In this document: in pieces, positions 42,707 through 52,372 of the stretch | Layout of the letters: each line of letters opens with the position of its first letter | Numbering within the stretch: the stretch's first letter is position 1 | Origin: G963663315 sp963668255 | GTDB lineage: Bacteria; Pseudomonadota; Gammaproteobacteria; Arenicellales; Poriferihabitantaceae | Assembly: GCA_965116595.1 (NCBI GenBank) | Contig: OZ220708.1 | Span: forward strand, 310,001 to 374,000 | DNA length: 64,000 bases | Reading direction: 5' to 3' | The notes under the pieces: model-generated | The model's database searches: none | Told to the model about the DNA's origin: nothing | The model's input: only the letters and a program-made list of their open reading frames with translations | Translations under genes and position numbers: made by a program

Positions 42707-43765
42707 TCAGCTTTCCTCCCTGTCCAGTTTTGGCCATGCGAGAATAATGGCCTGCACAAGTGTGGCAAGAGGGATGGCGAAAAATATTCCCCACAGTCCC
42801 CATAACCCGCCGAAAAACAGCACCGCGACAATGATTGCAATCGGGTGAATGTTTACTACTTCTGAAAACAGGATGGGTACCAGAACATTGCCGTCGAGCC
42901 CCTGAATCACGAGATAGACAACGACCAGGGTGATGAACTCATTTGACCAACCCCATTGAAACCATGCTATCAGAGCCACCGGAATGGTGACTACAATTGC
43001 ACCGACATAGGGGATCAGAACTGAAAGTCCGACTACTACCGAGAGCAGCATCGCATATTGCAGATCGAGATAGACAAACGAAGCGAATGTCGCTACCCAG
43101 ACAATCAGGATTTCCCAGAATTTTCCGCGAACATAATTACCGATCTGCAGGTCAACATCTCCCCATACTCGAGTCGCCAATTCATGGTCCTTCGGCATGA
43201 ACTCTACAACCCAGCGCAGGATAATTGTTTTGTCCTTGAGGAAAAAGAAAACCAGGATGGGCAATAATACAATGTAGATCATTAATGTAATGACGCTGGC
43301 GGCGCCGGAAATCGAACTGGTGACCAACGCCTGGCCCGACTCGGTCAACTGGGTACGCAAACCGATAATCAGTTCCCGGACTTGTGCTGTCGAAATCAAG
43401 TCCGGGTAGAGTTCAGGCAAGGCCATCAGAACCGCCTGGCCCTGAGTCAGCATAGTGGGGATTTGCTGAACCACATCGGTCAACTGGTTGTACAAAACCG
43501 GCAGCAAACCGAAGGTAATGCTGGACAGAAAAATCATGAATCCCGAAAACACGATCCAGAGCGACAGCAATCGTGGTATCTTCAGTATTGTCAATCGACT
43601 GACCAGACTTTCGAGCAGATAAGCGATGACCACCGCGGCGATCACCGGAGCCAGGGTTTTGCCAGCGTAGGATATGACCAGCAGCAGTCCGATGACTGCC
43701 AGAGCCAGGAATACTACCTGGGGATTTGAAAGCTGTCGTTTAAACCAGTTGACGATTCGGTTCAT
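42707..43765 (-). CDS. perM: AI-2E family transporter (PerM)
   Basis: 352 residues with about eight membrane segments and the family pattern: LALAVIGLLLVISYAGKTLAPV, LLESLVSRLTILKIPRL, PILVFFFLKDKTIILRW and the C-terminal GDVNLQ-like/VPILFSEVVNIHPIAIIVAV segment. Inner-membrane permease; substrate uncertain. Upstream of DUF2007 and mrcB in the same direction. Confidence 0.88.
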   Translation of the reverse strand: MNRIVNWFKRQLSNPQVVFLALAVIGLLLVISYAGKTLAPVIAAVVIAYLLESLVSRLTILKIPRLLSLWIVFSGFMIFLSSITFGLLPVLYNQLTDVVQQIPTMLTQGQAVLMALPELYPDLISTAQVRELIIGLRTQLTESGQALVTSSISGAASVITLMIYIVLLPILVFFFLKDKTIILRWVVEFMPKDHELATRVWGDVDLQIGNYVRGKFWEILIVWVATFASFVYLDLQYAMLLSVVVGLSVLIPYVGAIVVTIPVALIAWFQWGWSNEFITLVVVYLVIQGLDGNVLVPILFSEVVNIHPIAIIVAVLFFGGLWGLWGIFFAIPLATLVQAIILAWPKLDREES

Positions 43766-43785
43766 ATTATATTTGTCATGGGTTC

Positions 43786-43800
43786 TATAGACAGTATACT
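43786..43800 (+). promoter_or_regulatory. Possible -10 for glycerate kinase gene
   Basis: TATACT near 43793 lies between the perM start and the preferred glycerate kinase ATG at 43823; supports the shorter start. No clear -35. Confidence 0.3.
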
Positions 43801-43822
43801 TGATTTCCTATTCCATTTTGAA

Positions 43823-45052
43823 ATGAAAAAAGAGGCCCGACTGAACACAATTGTCGAAACTTTATGGCGCTCAGGCGTAGCCGGTGTCAACGGTGAATAT
43901 GCAGTCAGGAAAGCCCTGCAGGAGGATGGCGTTGAAACTGTCGATAATTTGATCGCGGTGGGTAAAGCGGCAGAGTCAATGTGTCAGGGCGCAACCGGGT
44001 TTTTATCTGAACAGGCCAGGGCATTGTTGATTACCAAGTACAACCATGTCAAAGAACCTGGTCGTTTAGCGAAAAAAATACGGGTAATTGAATCCGGACA
44101 TCCTGTACCCGATCAAAACAGTTTGTATGCGGGCCAGCAACTCCTGGCCTTTGTTGAGTCAATACCGGATACCGAATCCCTGGTTATGCTGATTTCAGGA
44201 GGAGCGTCGGCGCTGGTGGAGCATCTCCCGGGAGACACAGGACTTGATGAATTGCAGCAAGTAACGCAAACACTGATTGCAGACGGGTACGGTATTGACC
44301 GGATAAATCGACTTCGTTGTCAGTTGTCGCAGATAAAGGGCGGTAGACTGTTGCAGAACTTCAAGGGCAGGAGTGTCTTCACCTATGCCATTTCCGATGT
44401 GCCGGATGATGATATTCGCGTTATCGGTTCAGGTATCGGCGCCAATCAGGCGATAGTCGGGGATGATTCCCAATTTCCCGCATCGATCAGACCGATACTG
44501 GACAAGGCCGGGAAGACTCGAATACCGTCATCGGCTGCTACCGGTTTTGATTATCGGAGTCGGGTGATCGCTTCCAACAGCCTGGCCCGAAATGCAATAG
44601 CGCAGCAGGCAGTGCAACAAGGCTACCAGGTGATCATCAATCAGGATCTGAATCGGGATCAATCAAGCCAGGAAATGGGACAGGTTATAAAAATGATGTC
44701 GGATGGGCTTGTGCAAAACCGGCAAGGCATCTATATCTGGGGTGGAGAACCGACAATCATTTTGCCTGATCATCCCGGATGCGGAGGCAGGAATCAGCAT
44801 CTGGCCCTGTTGCTGGCCAGGGTAATCAGCGGGATGGATAATATTGCAGTGATTGTGGCAGGTACTGATGGCACAGATGGACCCACTTCATACGCAGGCG
44901 CAATTGTGGATGGCGACACCTGGTCGCCGGACGCGGAACAGGCATTGGAGAATGCGGATTCAGGGACATTCCTGAAGCAGCGAGAAGCGCTTTTTTACAG
45001 CGGGCCAACCGGCACCAATGTGATGGATCTGGCGGTTGGACTGAAAATCTGA
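43823..45052 (+). CDS. Glycerate 2-kinase (DUF4147/MOFRL family)
   Basis: 409 residues. DUF4147 domain: LIAVGKAAESM, VIESGHPVPDQNS, LISGGASALVEHLP, RLRCQLSQIKGGRL; MOFRL domain: IIWGGEPTIIL-like, GCGGRNQHLALLLARVI, VAGTDGTDGPTSYAGAIVDG, SGPTGTNVMDLAVGL. Phosphorylates glycerate at C2. ATG 43823 places the VGKAA motif about 45 residues in, as in the family, and leaves room for a promoter; ATG 43778 is an alternative. Confidence 0.9.
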   Translation: MKKEARLNTIVETLWRSGVAGVNGEYAVRKALQEDGVETVDNLIAVGKAAESMCQGATGFLSEQARALLITKYNHVKEPGRLAKKIRVIESGHPVPDQNSLYAGQQLLAFVESIPDTESLVMLISGGASALVEHLPGDTGLDELQQVTQTLIADGYGIDRINRLRCQLSQIKGGRLLQNFKGRSVFTYAISDVPDDDIRVIGSGIGANQAIVGDDSQFPASIRPILDKAGKTRIPSSAATGFDYRSRVIASNSLARNAIAQQAVQQGYQVIINQDLNRDQSSQEMGQVIKMMSDGLVQNRQGIYIWGGEPTIILPDHPGCGGRNQHLALLLARVISGMDNIAVIVAGTDGTDGPTSYAGAIVDGDTWSPDAEQALENADSGTFLKQREALFYSGPTGTNVMDLAVGLKI

Positions 45053-45060
45053 GAATTGGT

Positions 45061-46685
45061 TTATAGTTCCGACGCGCGTTCCCGCAGTCTGAATTTCTGG
45101 ATTTTGCCGGTTGACGTTTTTGGCAGTGAGCAGAATACAACATGCCTCGGTACCTTGTAGTGCGCAAGGTTCTGGTAACAGAAGTCGATCACCTGCTGGG
45201 CTGTGAGTGTCCTGCCTGGCGCAAGACTGACAAAGGCGCAGGGGCTTTCCCCCCACTTTTGATCCGGCTTGGCGACCACTGCGGCCTCGATAATATCGGG
45301 GTGAGCATAGAGGCAATTCTCAATTTCGATGGAAGAGATATTCTCTCCACCGGAAATGATTATGTCCTTTGACCGATCCTTGAGTTCGATATAGTTGTCT
45401 TCATGCATCACGCCCAGGTCGCCGGAATGGAACCAGCCACCTTTGAAAGCCTGTTCAGTGGCAGCCGGATTGGACAGATAGCCCTTCATCACAATATTGC
45501 CCTGAAACAGGGTTTCCCCCCAATTGCGAGCCATCCCTGGCGACTGGCGTCATGGTTTCAGGGTCCATGATATCAAGATCGTCAAGCACGTGATAGGCCA
45601 CGCCCTGGCGGGCGTTTTTTTTCGGCATTGGCTTGTGAATCGAGCGCTTCCCATTGTTTTTGTCTTGCACAGATGACTGCCGGGCCATAGGTTTCCGTCA
45701 GTCCGTATACATGGGTCACCCTGAAACCCCGGGATGCCATCGCTTTGAGCACCGAAGCCGGGGGCGGCGCCGCTGCGGTCATCATGTTGACCTGGTGGTC
45801 AAACTCCCTTCTTTCCTCATCCGCCGCATTGATCAGCATATTCATGATGATTGGCGCCCCGCAGAAATGCGTCACCCGGTATTTTGCGATGGCGTCATGG
45901 ATGGTTTTCGAATTAATCTGTCGCAGACAGACGCTGGCGCCGGCTACCGCCGCCAGTGTCCAGGGAAAACACCAGCCATTGCAATGGAACATCGGCAGCG
46001 TCCACAGATAAACCGGGAAGTGCGGCATTTCCCAGCCTATCGCATTACTGAGAGCATTAAGGTAAGCGCCGCGGTGATGGTAGACCACGCCTTTGGGATT
46101 GCCGGTCGTGCCGGAGGTATAATTCAGCGATATCGCGTCCCATTCATCGTCCGGCCAACGACCCGGGAAATCATCGTCCCCGCTTTCGATAAAACCAGAC
46201 CAGGTAATCGCATCCAGGGCACACTCAATACCCGTTACCTCGATTTCAACCAGGAACGGCTTCCTTGTGATCAGTTCCATGACCTGTTTCGCCAATCCTG
46301 CATACTCTGCATCCACCATGAAGACATCGGCTTGTCCGTGTTCGAGAATGAAAGCGATGGTGGCGGCATCAAGTCGGGTATTGATCGCATTCAGCACGGC
46401 TCCGGCCATCGGCACTGCAAAATGCGCTTCCAGGCAGGCCTGGGAATTTGGCGCAAGAATTGCGACTGTCCGGTTTTTGCCAACTCCTCGTTTGACCAGT
46501 GCGGATGCGAGTTTTTTACAACGATTGAAAGTCTCCAGCCAGGATGTCGCACAGTGTCCGTCGATTACCGCGGTACTCTCCGGATAAACCGATGCCGCTC
46601 GCTTCAGAAAACTCAATGGAGTCAGTGCGCGGTAATTCGCAGCACATTTATCGAGGCCCTCAAGATATGGATTATTCGTGGTCAT
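45061..46685 (-). pseudogene. Acyl-CoA synthetase (AMP-binding), broken by two +1 homopolymer shifts
   Basis: Three consecutive frames join into one ~540-residue ligase of the DmdB-like medium-chain acyl-CoA synthetase group. Frame 1 (46685 to about 45613) has LNYTSGTTGNPKGVVYHH and YGLTETYGP; frame 2 (about 45613-45532) has NARQGVAYHVLDDLDIMDPE; frame 3 (from about 45532) has GGWFHSGDLGVMHEDNYIEL and LPKTSTGKIQKFRLR. A run of eight A (T8 on plus at 45615-45622) where seven fit, and a run of six G (C6 at about 45516-45521) where five fit, explain both shifts. Either two sequence errors or real inactivation. Confidence 0.85.
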
Positions 46686-46771
46686 TTAACTCCCCGGTCT
46701 GTTATCGGGCTGGATTCAAAACCCGATCTGGTTTAAATTCAGCCCTGTTCAAATTTATCATAAAGGGTGAC

Positions 46772-47242
46772 ATGACCGACACCAATACCTTGCGTCGAAT
46801 ACTGACGGACAGCAGCACGGTTGCTATTGTTGGTCTCTCCGCGAAGTGGCATCGCCCCAGCTTTTTTGTCGCAAAATACCTGCTTGACCATGGCTTCACT
46901 GTTGTTCCGGTCAATCCCAACTACGACGAAGTACTCGGACAGAAATGCTATCCCGACCTGGCCTCGATTCCACAATCCGTTGATATTGTCGATTTATTTC
47001 AACGACCGCAAACAGCGCCTGGCTACGCCAGGCAGGCAATCGAAATCGGGGCCAGGGTACTGTGGCTCCAACTGAGTGTGACCAGCGAAGAAGCGCGCAG
47101 GATTGCGCAAGACGGGAACCTCGAATTTGTCGAGAATAAATGTGTCAAGATCGAGCATGGCCGAATCTTCGGTGGCCTGAATTTCATGGGCGTTGACACA
47201 AAAATCATTTCGTCACGACGCATCAAGCGCATCGCCAACTAG
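46772..47242 (+). CDS. CoA-binding domain protein (YccU-like)
   Basis: 156 residues with a Rossmann CoA-binding fold: VAIVGLSAKWHRPSFFVAKYLLDHGFTVVPVNP, DIVDLFQRPQTAPGYARQAIEIGARVLWLQL and GLEFVENKCVKIEHGR-like end. ATG 46772 is preceded by AAAGGGTGAC; the frame open from 46544 lies antisense to the ligase gene. Precedes metY by 36 bp. Confidence 0.88.
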   Translation: MTDTNTLRRILTDSSTVAIVGLSAKWHRPSFFVAKYLLDHGFTVVPVNPNYDEVLGQKCYPDLASIPQSVDIVDLFQRPQTAPGYARQAIEIGARVLWLQLSVTSEEARRIAQDGNLEFVENKCVKIEHGRIFGGLNFMGVDTKIISSRRIKRIAN

Positions 47243-47278
47243 CATCCGGATTTTCCAGGAACAATTTCCAGAAAAATA

Positions 47279-48565
47279 ATGAGTGACCACGAATTCGAAT
47301 TTGATACTCTCTGCCTGCATGCCGGCACCCAGCCGGATCCCGCCACGGGTTCACGGGCCACACCGATCTACCAGACTGCCTCTTATGTGTTTGATGATAC
47401 CGACCATGCCGCCAGCTTGTTCAATCTGCAAACTTTCGGCAATATCTACACGCGCCTGACGAACCCGACTACGGCGATGTTCGAAGAACGAATGGCAGCC
47501 CTGGAAGGGGGACGAGCCGCTGTCGCTGCGAGCACCGGGATGGCCGCGCAGATGACCGCGCTTTTGACAATTCTGAAACAGGGCGATGAACTGGTTTCAG
47601 CCAGTACGCTGTATGGCGGGACCGTGTCCCAGTTCGCGATCAACTTCAGGCGTATGGGGATAAAGAGCGTTTTTGTCGATCCGGATAATCCGCAGAATTT
47701 TGAACGGGCGATTACGGATAAAACCAAGGCGTTATATGGCGAAACGGTCGGAAACCCGAACAATAATGTGCTGGATATCGAACCGATTGCCGAGATTGCG
47801 CACAAACACGGTTTGCCACTGGTAATAGACAATACCTTTGCTTCACCTTACCTGTGTCGTCCAATCGAACATGGCGCTGACCTCGTGGTTCACTCTGCCA
47901 CCAAATTTATTTGCGGACATGGCACCTCGATGGGCGGCATTGTCGTCGAGTCCGGGAAGTTCGACTGGGGCAATGGAAATTTCCCGGACATGACCGAACC
48001 ATCTGAAGGCTATCATGGTGTCAAGTTCTGGGAGACCTTCGGTGATTTTGCCTTTACCATGAAAGTTCGATGTGAAACCCTGCGCACCCTGGGCCCGACC
48101 TTGAGCCCATTTAATTCATTCCTGATGCTGCAAGGCCTTGAAACCCTGCCGGTACGTATGGACCGGCATGTCGAAAACACCGAAAAGGTGGTTGATTACC
48201 TGAAGAACAGCAAGCATGTGAAGTGGGTAAAGTATGCCGGAGATGTCGATAACCCCTATTATCCCCTGGCGCAGAAATACCTGCCCAAAGGCGCCGGTGC
48301 GGTACTTACCTTTGGCATTGAAGGAGGTCAGGAGGCAGGCGCAAAATTCATCGAAAACGTTCAATTCCTGAGCCACCTGGCCAATATCGGCGACGCAAAA
48401 ACCCTGGTGATCCATCCCGCTTCCACAACCCATCGGCAACTGAACGAAGAAGAGCAGATTCAGGCAGGCATCAGTCCGGACATGATTCGGCTTTCCGTGG
48501 GACTTGAGTCGGCGAACGATATTATCTGGGATATCGAACAGGCGCTGGAGCAATCCCGGCAATAA
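47279..48565 (+). CDS. metY: O-acetylhomoserine aminocarboxypropyltransferase
   Basis: 428-residue PLP enzyme of the Cys/Met metabolism family: LCLHAGTQPDPATGSRATPIYQ at the start, MAALEGGRAAVAASTGMAAQ, and PLP Lys209 in VVHSATKFICGHG. Long insertions relative to cystathionine gamma-synthase and SDMIRLSVGLESANDII at the end mark the MetY branch. Forms homocysteine from O-acetylhomoserine and sulfide. Confidence 0.95.
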   Translation: MSDHEFEFDTLCLHAGTQPDPATGSRATPIYQTASYVFDDTDHAASLFNLQTFGNIYTRLTNPTTAMFEERMAALEGGRAAVAASTGMAAQMTALLTILKQGDELVSASTLYGGTVSQFAINFRRMGIKSVFVDPDNPQNFERAITDKTKALYGETVGNPNNNVLDIEPIAEIAHKHGLPLVIDNTFASPYLCRPIEHGADLVVHSATKFICGHGTSMGGIVVESGKFDWGNGNFPDMTEPSEGYHGVKFWETFGDFAFTMKVRCETLRTLGPTLSPFNSFLMLQGLETLPVRMDRHVENTEKVVDYLKNSKHVKWVKYAGDVDNPYYPLAQKYLPKGAGAVLTFGIEGGQEAGAKFIENVQFLSHLANIGDAKTLVIHPASTTHRQLNEEEQIQAGISPDMIRLSVGLESANDIIWDIEQALEQSRQ

Positions 48566-48583
48566 TCAATACAGTCGACCGGG

Positions 48584-48976
48584 TTATCTGATTCTGTCGA
48601 GCGGTACTGGCTGCCTGTTTTCATTTACCGAAACATAGGTATAGGTCGCTTCTGTGACTTTCTGATGCTCCCGGCCAGCGTGCTTTCTTCGTACCCAGAC
48701 CTCGATATGGATAGAAATCGAGGTGTTGCCGAATCTTGCCACATTGCAGTAGCAACTGACCTGGTCCCCAACAAACACCGGCAGGTGAAAGGTCATGCCT
48801 TCGACTGCCACCGTCACCAGACGACCGTGCACGATATAGCTTGCGAATATGGCGCCCGCGATGTCCATTTGCGACATTATCCATCCGCCGAAAATATCCC
48901 CGCTCGGGTTGGCATCAGCCGGCATGGCAACGGTACGCAATGATGGTGGCTTGTCAGTCGGTCGGGTTTCAGTCAT
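48584..48976 (-). CDS. yciA: Acyl-CoA thioesterase YciA
   Basis: 130-residue hot-dog-fold thioesterase: LRTVAMPADANPSGDIFGGWIMSQMDIAGAIFAS contains the catalytic Asp region, followed by VAVEGMTFHLPVFVGDQVSCY. Hydrolyses short to medium acyl-CoAs. Near yciB, as in other gammaproteobacteria. Confidence 0.93.
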   Translation of the reverse strand: MTETRPTDKPPSLRTVAMPADANPSGDIFGGWIMSQMDIAGAIFASYIVHGRLVTVAVEGMTFHLPVFVGDQVSCYCNVARFGNTSISIHIEVWVRRKHAGREHQKVTEATYTYVSVNENRQPVPLDRIR

Positions 48977-49022
48977 TTTTATCTATCCCTGGGTATCACT
49001 TGATTGATGGCCTGATATGGTT

Positions 49023-49655
49023 TCAGACTACCGGGTTGAAATAATGGCGCCCCGGAGACAATCCTTCGATCTCCTCAAGCAGCATTTCGCAGTGCTCGTC
49101 GTTATCGGGAAAATTCAGGCTCTCGGCGTTGACCATCAATAATGCGGAGTCACGATAACTGAGAAAATAGCGAATATAGGAATCCACCAACTGCTCAAGG
49201 TATTCTCTTTCCATATTTCTTTCGAACAATACCCCTCTGCGTCGAATTCGACTGATCAACACATCGGCAGGCGCCTGCAGATAAATCACCAGGTCGGGAA
49301 CGGGGACTTCAGTCGCAAGGTTCTGATAAACCTGTTCATAAAGGTCAAGTTCATCATCGTCGAGCGTGAGGCGAGCAAACAGAGGATCCTTGTCGAGCAT
49401 GAAGTCTGCAACACGGACGGGTGAAAACAGGTCGTCCTGTCTCAGTTTCTTTAACTGCCTTACCCGATGAAAAAGAAAATGCAACTGGGTTTGCAGCGCA
49501 AATTGTTGAGGGTTTCTGTAAAACCGCTCAAGAAATGGATTTTCCTCCGGCTTCTCGAGTACGGGTGTTGCTCCCAGAAAGGTCGCTATCCTTTGCGCCA
49601 GAGTGGTCTTGCCGACGCCAATAGGCCCCTCAACTACGATGTACTTCTTGTTTAT
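49023..49655 (-). CDS. Deoxynucleoside kinase, apparently starting at ATA
   Basis: About 210 residues. The frame reads NKKYIVVEGPIGVGKTTLAQ (P-loop), PVLEKPEENPFLERFYRNPQ, LQTQLHFLFHRVRQLKKLRQ, and later RIRRRGVLFERNMEREYLEQLV, the dNK/dGK family throughout. Between an in-frame TAG (49668-49670) and the P-loop there is no ATG, GTG or TTG. An ATA at 49653-49655, just after AGGAAAAG, is at the family's usual start. Starting at the first ATG (49484) would lose the P-loop. Function: salvage phosphorylation of deoxynucleosides. Confidence 0.85.
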   Translation of the reverse strand: MNKKYIVVEGPIGVGKTTLAQRIATFLGATPVLEKPEENPFLERFYRNPQQFALQTQLHFLFHRVRQLKKLRQDDLFSPVRVADFMLDKDPLFARLTLDDDELDLYEQVYQNLATEVPVPDLVIYLQAPADVLISRIRRRGVLFERNMEREYLEQLVDSYIRYFLSYRDSALLMVNAESLNFPDNDEHCEMLLEEIEGLSPGRHYFNPVV

Positions 49656-49685
49656 CTTTTCCTGCCTCTATTTGTGACGTCGTTG

Positions 49686-49715
49686 TTTACTTCACTGTGC
49701 CCGAATCCGTATACT
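49686..49715 (+). promoter_or_regulatory. Probable yciB promoter
   Basis: TTTACT (49686-49691), 18 bp, then TATACT (49710-49715), about 30 bp before the yciB ATG. The kinase is divergent on the other side. Confidence 0.5.
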
Positions 49716-49744
49716 TTCGCGCTTACTTATTTCTTCCTTGATCC

Positions 49745-50305
49745 ATGAAATTATTATTTGATCTGTTTCCGTTACTGATCTTTTTTGGCGCATTCAAATT
49801 TTACGATATTTTTATCGCTACTGCGGCGGCAATTATCGCCACATTTATTCAGGTGGGAGTATTCTGGACGAAACATCGTCGATTTGAAACCATTCATATC
49901 ATCACCCTGGTCATTATCACCCTGTTCGGCGGACTTACGATATTACTGAAAGATGACATATTCATAAAATGGAAACCAACCATCGTCAACTGGCTGTTCT
50001 CCGGGGTAATTGTCAGTATGCTGATGTTTTCCAGAAAATCAGCGTTGGAATTCATTATGGGCAAACAGATAACCCTGCCGGGGTCGATATGGCGCAGGCT
50101 GAACTGGGCCTGGGCCCTCTTTTTCCTGGTTCTGGGCGGACTGAATCTATACGTCGCCTTTTATTATAATCCGGATGCTGACCCCGAAGTCCGCACCGCG
50201 GCCTGGGTCAACTTCAAGGTATTCTGGCTATTCGGCCTCACCCTGGCATTCGCCATCGCGCAAATGTTATTCATCAGCAAACACATCCAACTGACCGAAA
50301 AATAA
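49745..50305 (+). CDS. yciB: Inner-membrane protein YciB (septation protein A)
   Basis: 186 residues with five membrane segments and family signature MKLLFDLFPLLIFFGAFKFY at the start, KHRRFETIHIITLVIITLFGG and NWLFSGVIVSMLM; PGSIWRRLNWAWALFFLVLGGLNLYVA near the C-terminus. Implicated in cell-envelope and septum organisation. In relatives yciI often follows directly; here another gene intervenes. Confidence 0.95.
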   Translation: MKLLFDLFPLLIFFGAFKFYDIFIATAAAIIATFIQVGVFWTKHRRFETIHIITLVIITLFGGLTILLKDDIFIKWKPTIVNWLFSGVIVSMLMFSRKSALEFIMGKQITLPGSIWRRLNWAWALFFLVLGGLNLYVAFYYNPDADPEVRTAAWVNFKVFWLFGLTLAFAIAQMLFISKHIQLTEK

Positions 50306-50338
50306 AGAGTCAGAACGAGGCGCACAATACCCGGCCCG

Positions 50339-52372
50339 TCACATCGCCGAACACAGCCTGAGGGCATCGAAAATCGCCGCCGCAAGGTTGCGGCTGGATT
50401 CGGCATCGCCGATCCGGTACAGGGCGAATCCGCCCTCACCGCAGGAATGGGGCTGGGGCTCGCCCGCCAGCAACGCATCCAGATCGGTTACCCCGTCGTT
50501 GACCGAATCACCCCTGAGTGCCCGGAACAGCCCGTCGGCAGGCACCGTGCCATGCTCCACCACGACCTGCGCCGCCGACAGCGTCATCGGCTCTCCGGTC
50601 AGTTCATGGCGAAAGTGGGCCAGCAGCCTGTCACCGTCCCGCTCCACGCCGGTGAGCCGGCGCTCCAGGATCGGCACGATCCCCTTCCGGGCAAACTCCC
50701 GTTTCCAGATCATCCTCTCCCCGTAGGGCAGTTCCACCCCGGGCCGGTCGTCCAGCAACACCAGTTTCAGTTCCCTGCCGGCATCCCGGCAGACCTCCGC
50801 CGCCGTCAACGCGGGATGCCGCCCGGTACCGTCATAGATCACCGTCTGGTCCCTTGGTGGAGCCGTACCGCTGAGCACATCCCAGGCCGAGGTGACCAGC
50901 TCATGGCCGGACAGCCATTCGAGATCCGGCACCCCGCCGGTTGCGATGATCACGATTTCCGGATTTTCCGCCTTGACGTCCGCCGCCTCCGCATAGGTGT
51001 TGAGACGCACGTCGACGCCAAGGCGCCCGAGTTCGTTCCGCCGCCAGTCGACGACACCGCCGACATCTCCCCGCCAGCTCGCCCTGCCAGCCATGCGAAG
51101 CTGCCCTCCAAGATCATCCGCCGCTTCGAACAGGATCACGTCATGACCCCGGCTGCCGAGCACCCGGGCGGCTTCCAGGCCCGCCGGGCCACCACCCGCC
51201 ACCACGCATCTGCGGCCCGGTGTCCGCGACCTGCCGATGACCTGGGGCCATCGCTGTTCCCGCCCGGTGGCGGCATTGTGCGCACAGGTGGGACGGGCAT
51301 CCCCCATGCAGTGGGTCATCCCGACGCAAGGCCGGATGCGCTCCTCCTCACCCCGGATCAGCTTGTTGACGATCTCCGGATCGGCAATGTGCCCCCGTGT
51401 CATGGCAACCATGTCGAGCAGCCCCTCACGGATGGCATAGCGGGCGGTCGCGATGTCCGTGATCCGCGCGGCGTGAAACACCGGCAGACCCACTTCACGC
51501 CTGAATGCGCCCGCCTTCCCTAGCCAGGGCGCGATGGGCGAGGCCATGCCCGGCATGCAATCGGTGACCAGCGCCAGTTCGGTGTCGATGCGGCCGTAGT
51601 TGACGTTGAAGTAGTCCACCAGCCCCGATGCCTGGAAGCGCAGCGCCATGGATACGCATTCCTCGAAATCCAGCCCCTCCCTCAGGGTTTCGTCGATGGG
51701 GAACCGCATGCCGACGATGAAGTCGTCTCCCACCCGGCGGCGGATCTCCTCGTGTACTTCGAGACCGAAACGGCAGCGGTTCTCCTCGGAACCGCCGTAG
51801 CCGTCCGTCCGCCGGTTGGTGACCGGCGAGAGGAACTGGCCGATCAGGTGTCCGCCGATCATGGTCTCCAGGCCCTCCAGGCCGCCCTCCCTGGCACGCC
51901 AGGCCGCGTCACCGAAAGCCCTGACAATGCGCTCGATGTCGTGCCCGTCAATTTCCCGGGGGAAACTCCGGTGCCCGGTCTCCCGCACCACCGAGGGCGC
52001 CACGGTGGGCAGCCAGTTCTGGCTCAGGGATTCCCCGCGCCGCCCGAGGTGCGTCAACTGGATCATGATCGCCGCGCCGGCCTCGTGCACCCGCCGGGAA
52101 AGCTGAGTCAGGTAGGGGATGACACGGTCCGAGGACATGTTGAGCTGCCCCGACGACCAGGTGGAATCCGGCGACACGTAGGCCGAGCCACCGAACATGG
52201 TGAGTCCGATACCACCCCGGGCCTTCGCCTCGTGATAGGCCTGGTAGCGTTCCGCCGGCATGCCGCCGTCCTCCTCCAGGCCGCAAGCGTGGCTGGTGGA
52301 CATGATGCGATTCCGGAACCGCTTGCCACGGATCGTCAGGGGACTCAACAGGGGATCCCGGGTAGTGGGCAT
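50339..52372 (-). CDS. Old-yellow-enzyme-type NADH:flavin oxidoreductase with C-terminal FAD domain
   Basis: 677 residues: N-terminal FMN TIM barrel (LTIRGKRFRNRIMSTSH, YAVSPDSTWSSGQLN-like, AIMIQLTHLGRRGES, GGHLIGQFLSPVTNRRTDGYGG), [4Fe-4S] Cys cluster CVGMTHCMGDARPTCAHN, and FAD/NAD domain (CVVAGGGPAGLEAARVLGSR). Resembles 2,4-dienoyl-CoA reductase and N-methylproline/dimethylglycine demethylases; VYFNVNYGRID-like active site does not decide the substrate. Very G+C-rich, and placed between yciB and yciI beside a repeat element: probably acquired. Confidence 0.88.
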   Translation of the reverse strand: MPTTRDPLLSPLTIRGKRFRNRIMSTSHACGLEEDGGMPAERYQAYHEAKARGGIGLTMFGGSAYVSPDSTWSSGQLNMSSDRVIPYLTQLSRRVHEAGAAIMIQLTHLGRRGESLSQNWLPTVAPSVVRETGHRSFPREIDGHDIERIVRAFGDAAWRAREGGLEGLETMIGGHLIGQFLSPVTNRRTDGYGGSEENRCRFGLEVHEEIRRRVGDDFIVGMRFPIDETLREGLDFEECVSMALRFQASGLVDYFNVNYGRIDTELALVTDCMPGMASPIAPWLGKAGAFRREVGLPVFHAARITDIATARYAIREGLLDMVAMTRGHIADPEIVNKLIRGEEERIRPCVGMTHCMGDARPTCAHNAATGREQRWPQVIGRSRTPGRRCVVAGGGPAGLEAARVLGSRGHDVILFEAADDLGGQLRMAGRASWRGDVGGVVDWRRNELGRLGVDVRLNTYAEAADVKAENPEIVIIATGGVPDLEWLSGHELVTSAWDVLSGTAPPRDQTVIYDGTGRHPALTAAEVCRDAGRELKLVLLDDRPGVELPYGERMIWKREFARKGIVPILERRLTGVERDGDRLLAHFRHELTGEPMTLSAAQVVVEHGTVPADGLFRALRGDSVNDGVTDLDALLAGEPQPHSCGEGGFALYRIGDAESSRNLAAAIFDALRLCSAM

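Noticed and set aside
45654..46736. 360-codon plus-strand ORF opposite the acyl-CoA ligase
   Set aside because: Antisense of a recognisable ligase frame; no domain of its own.
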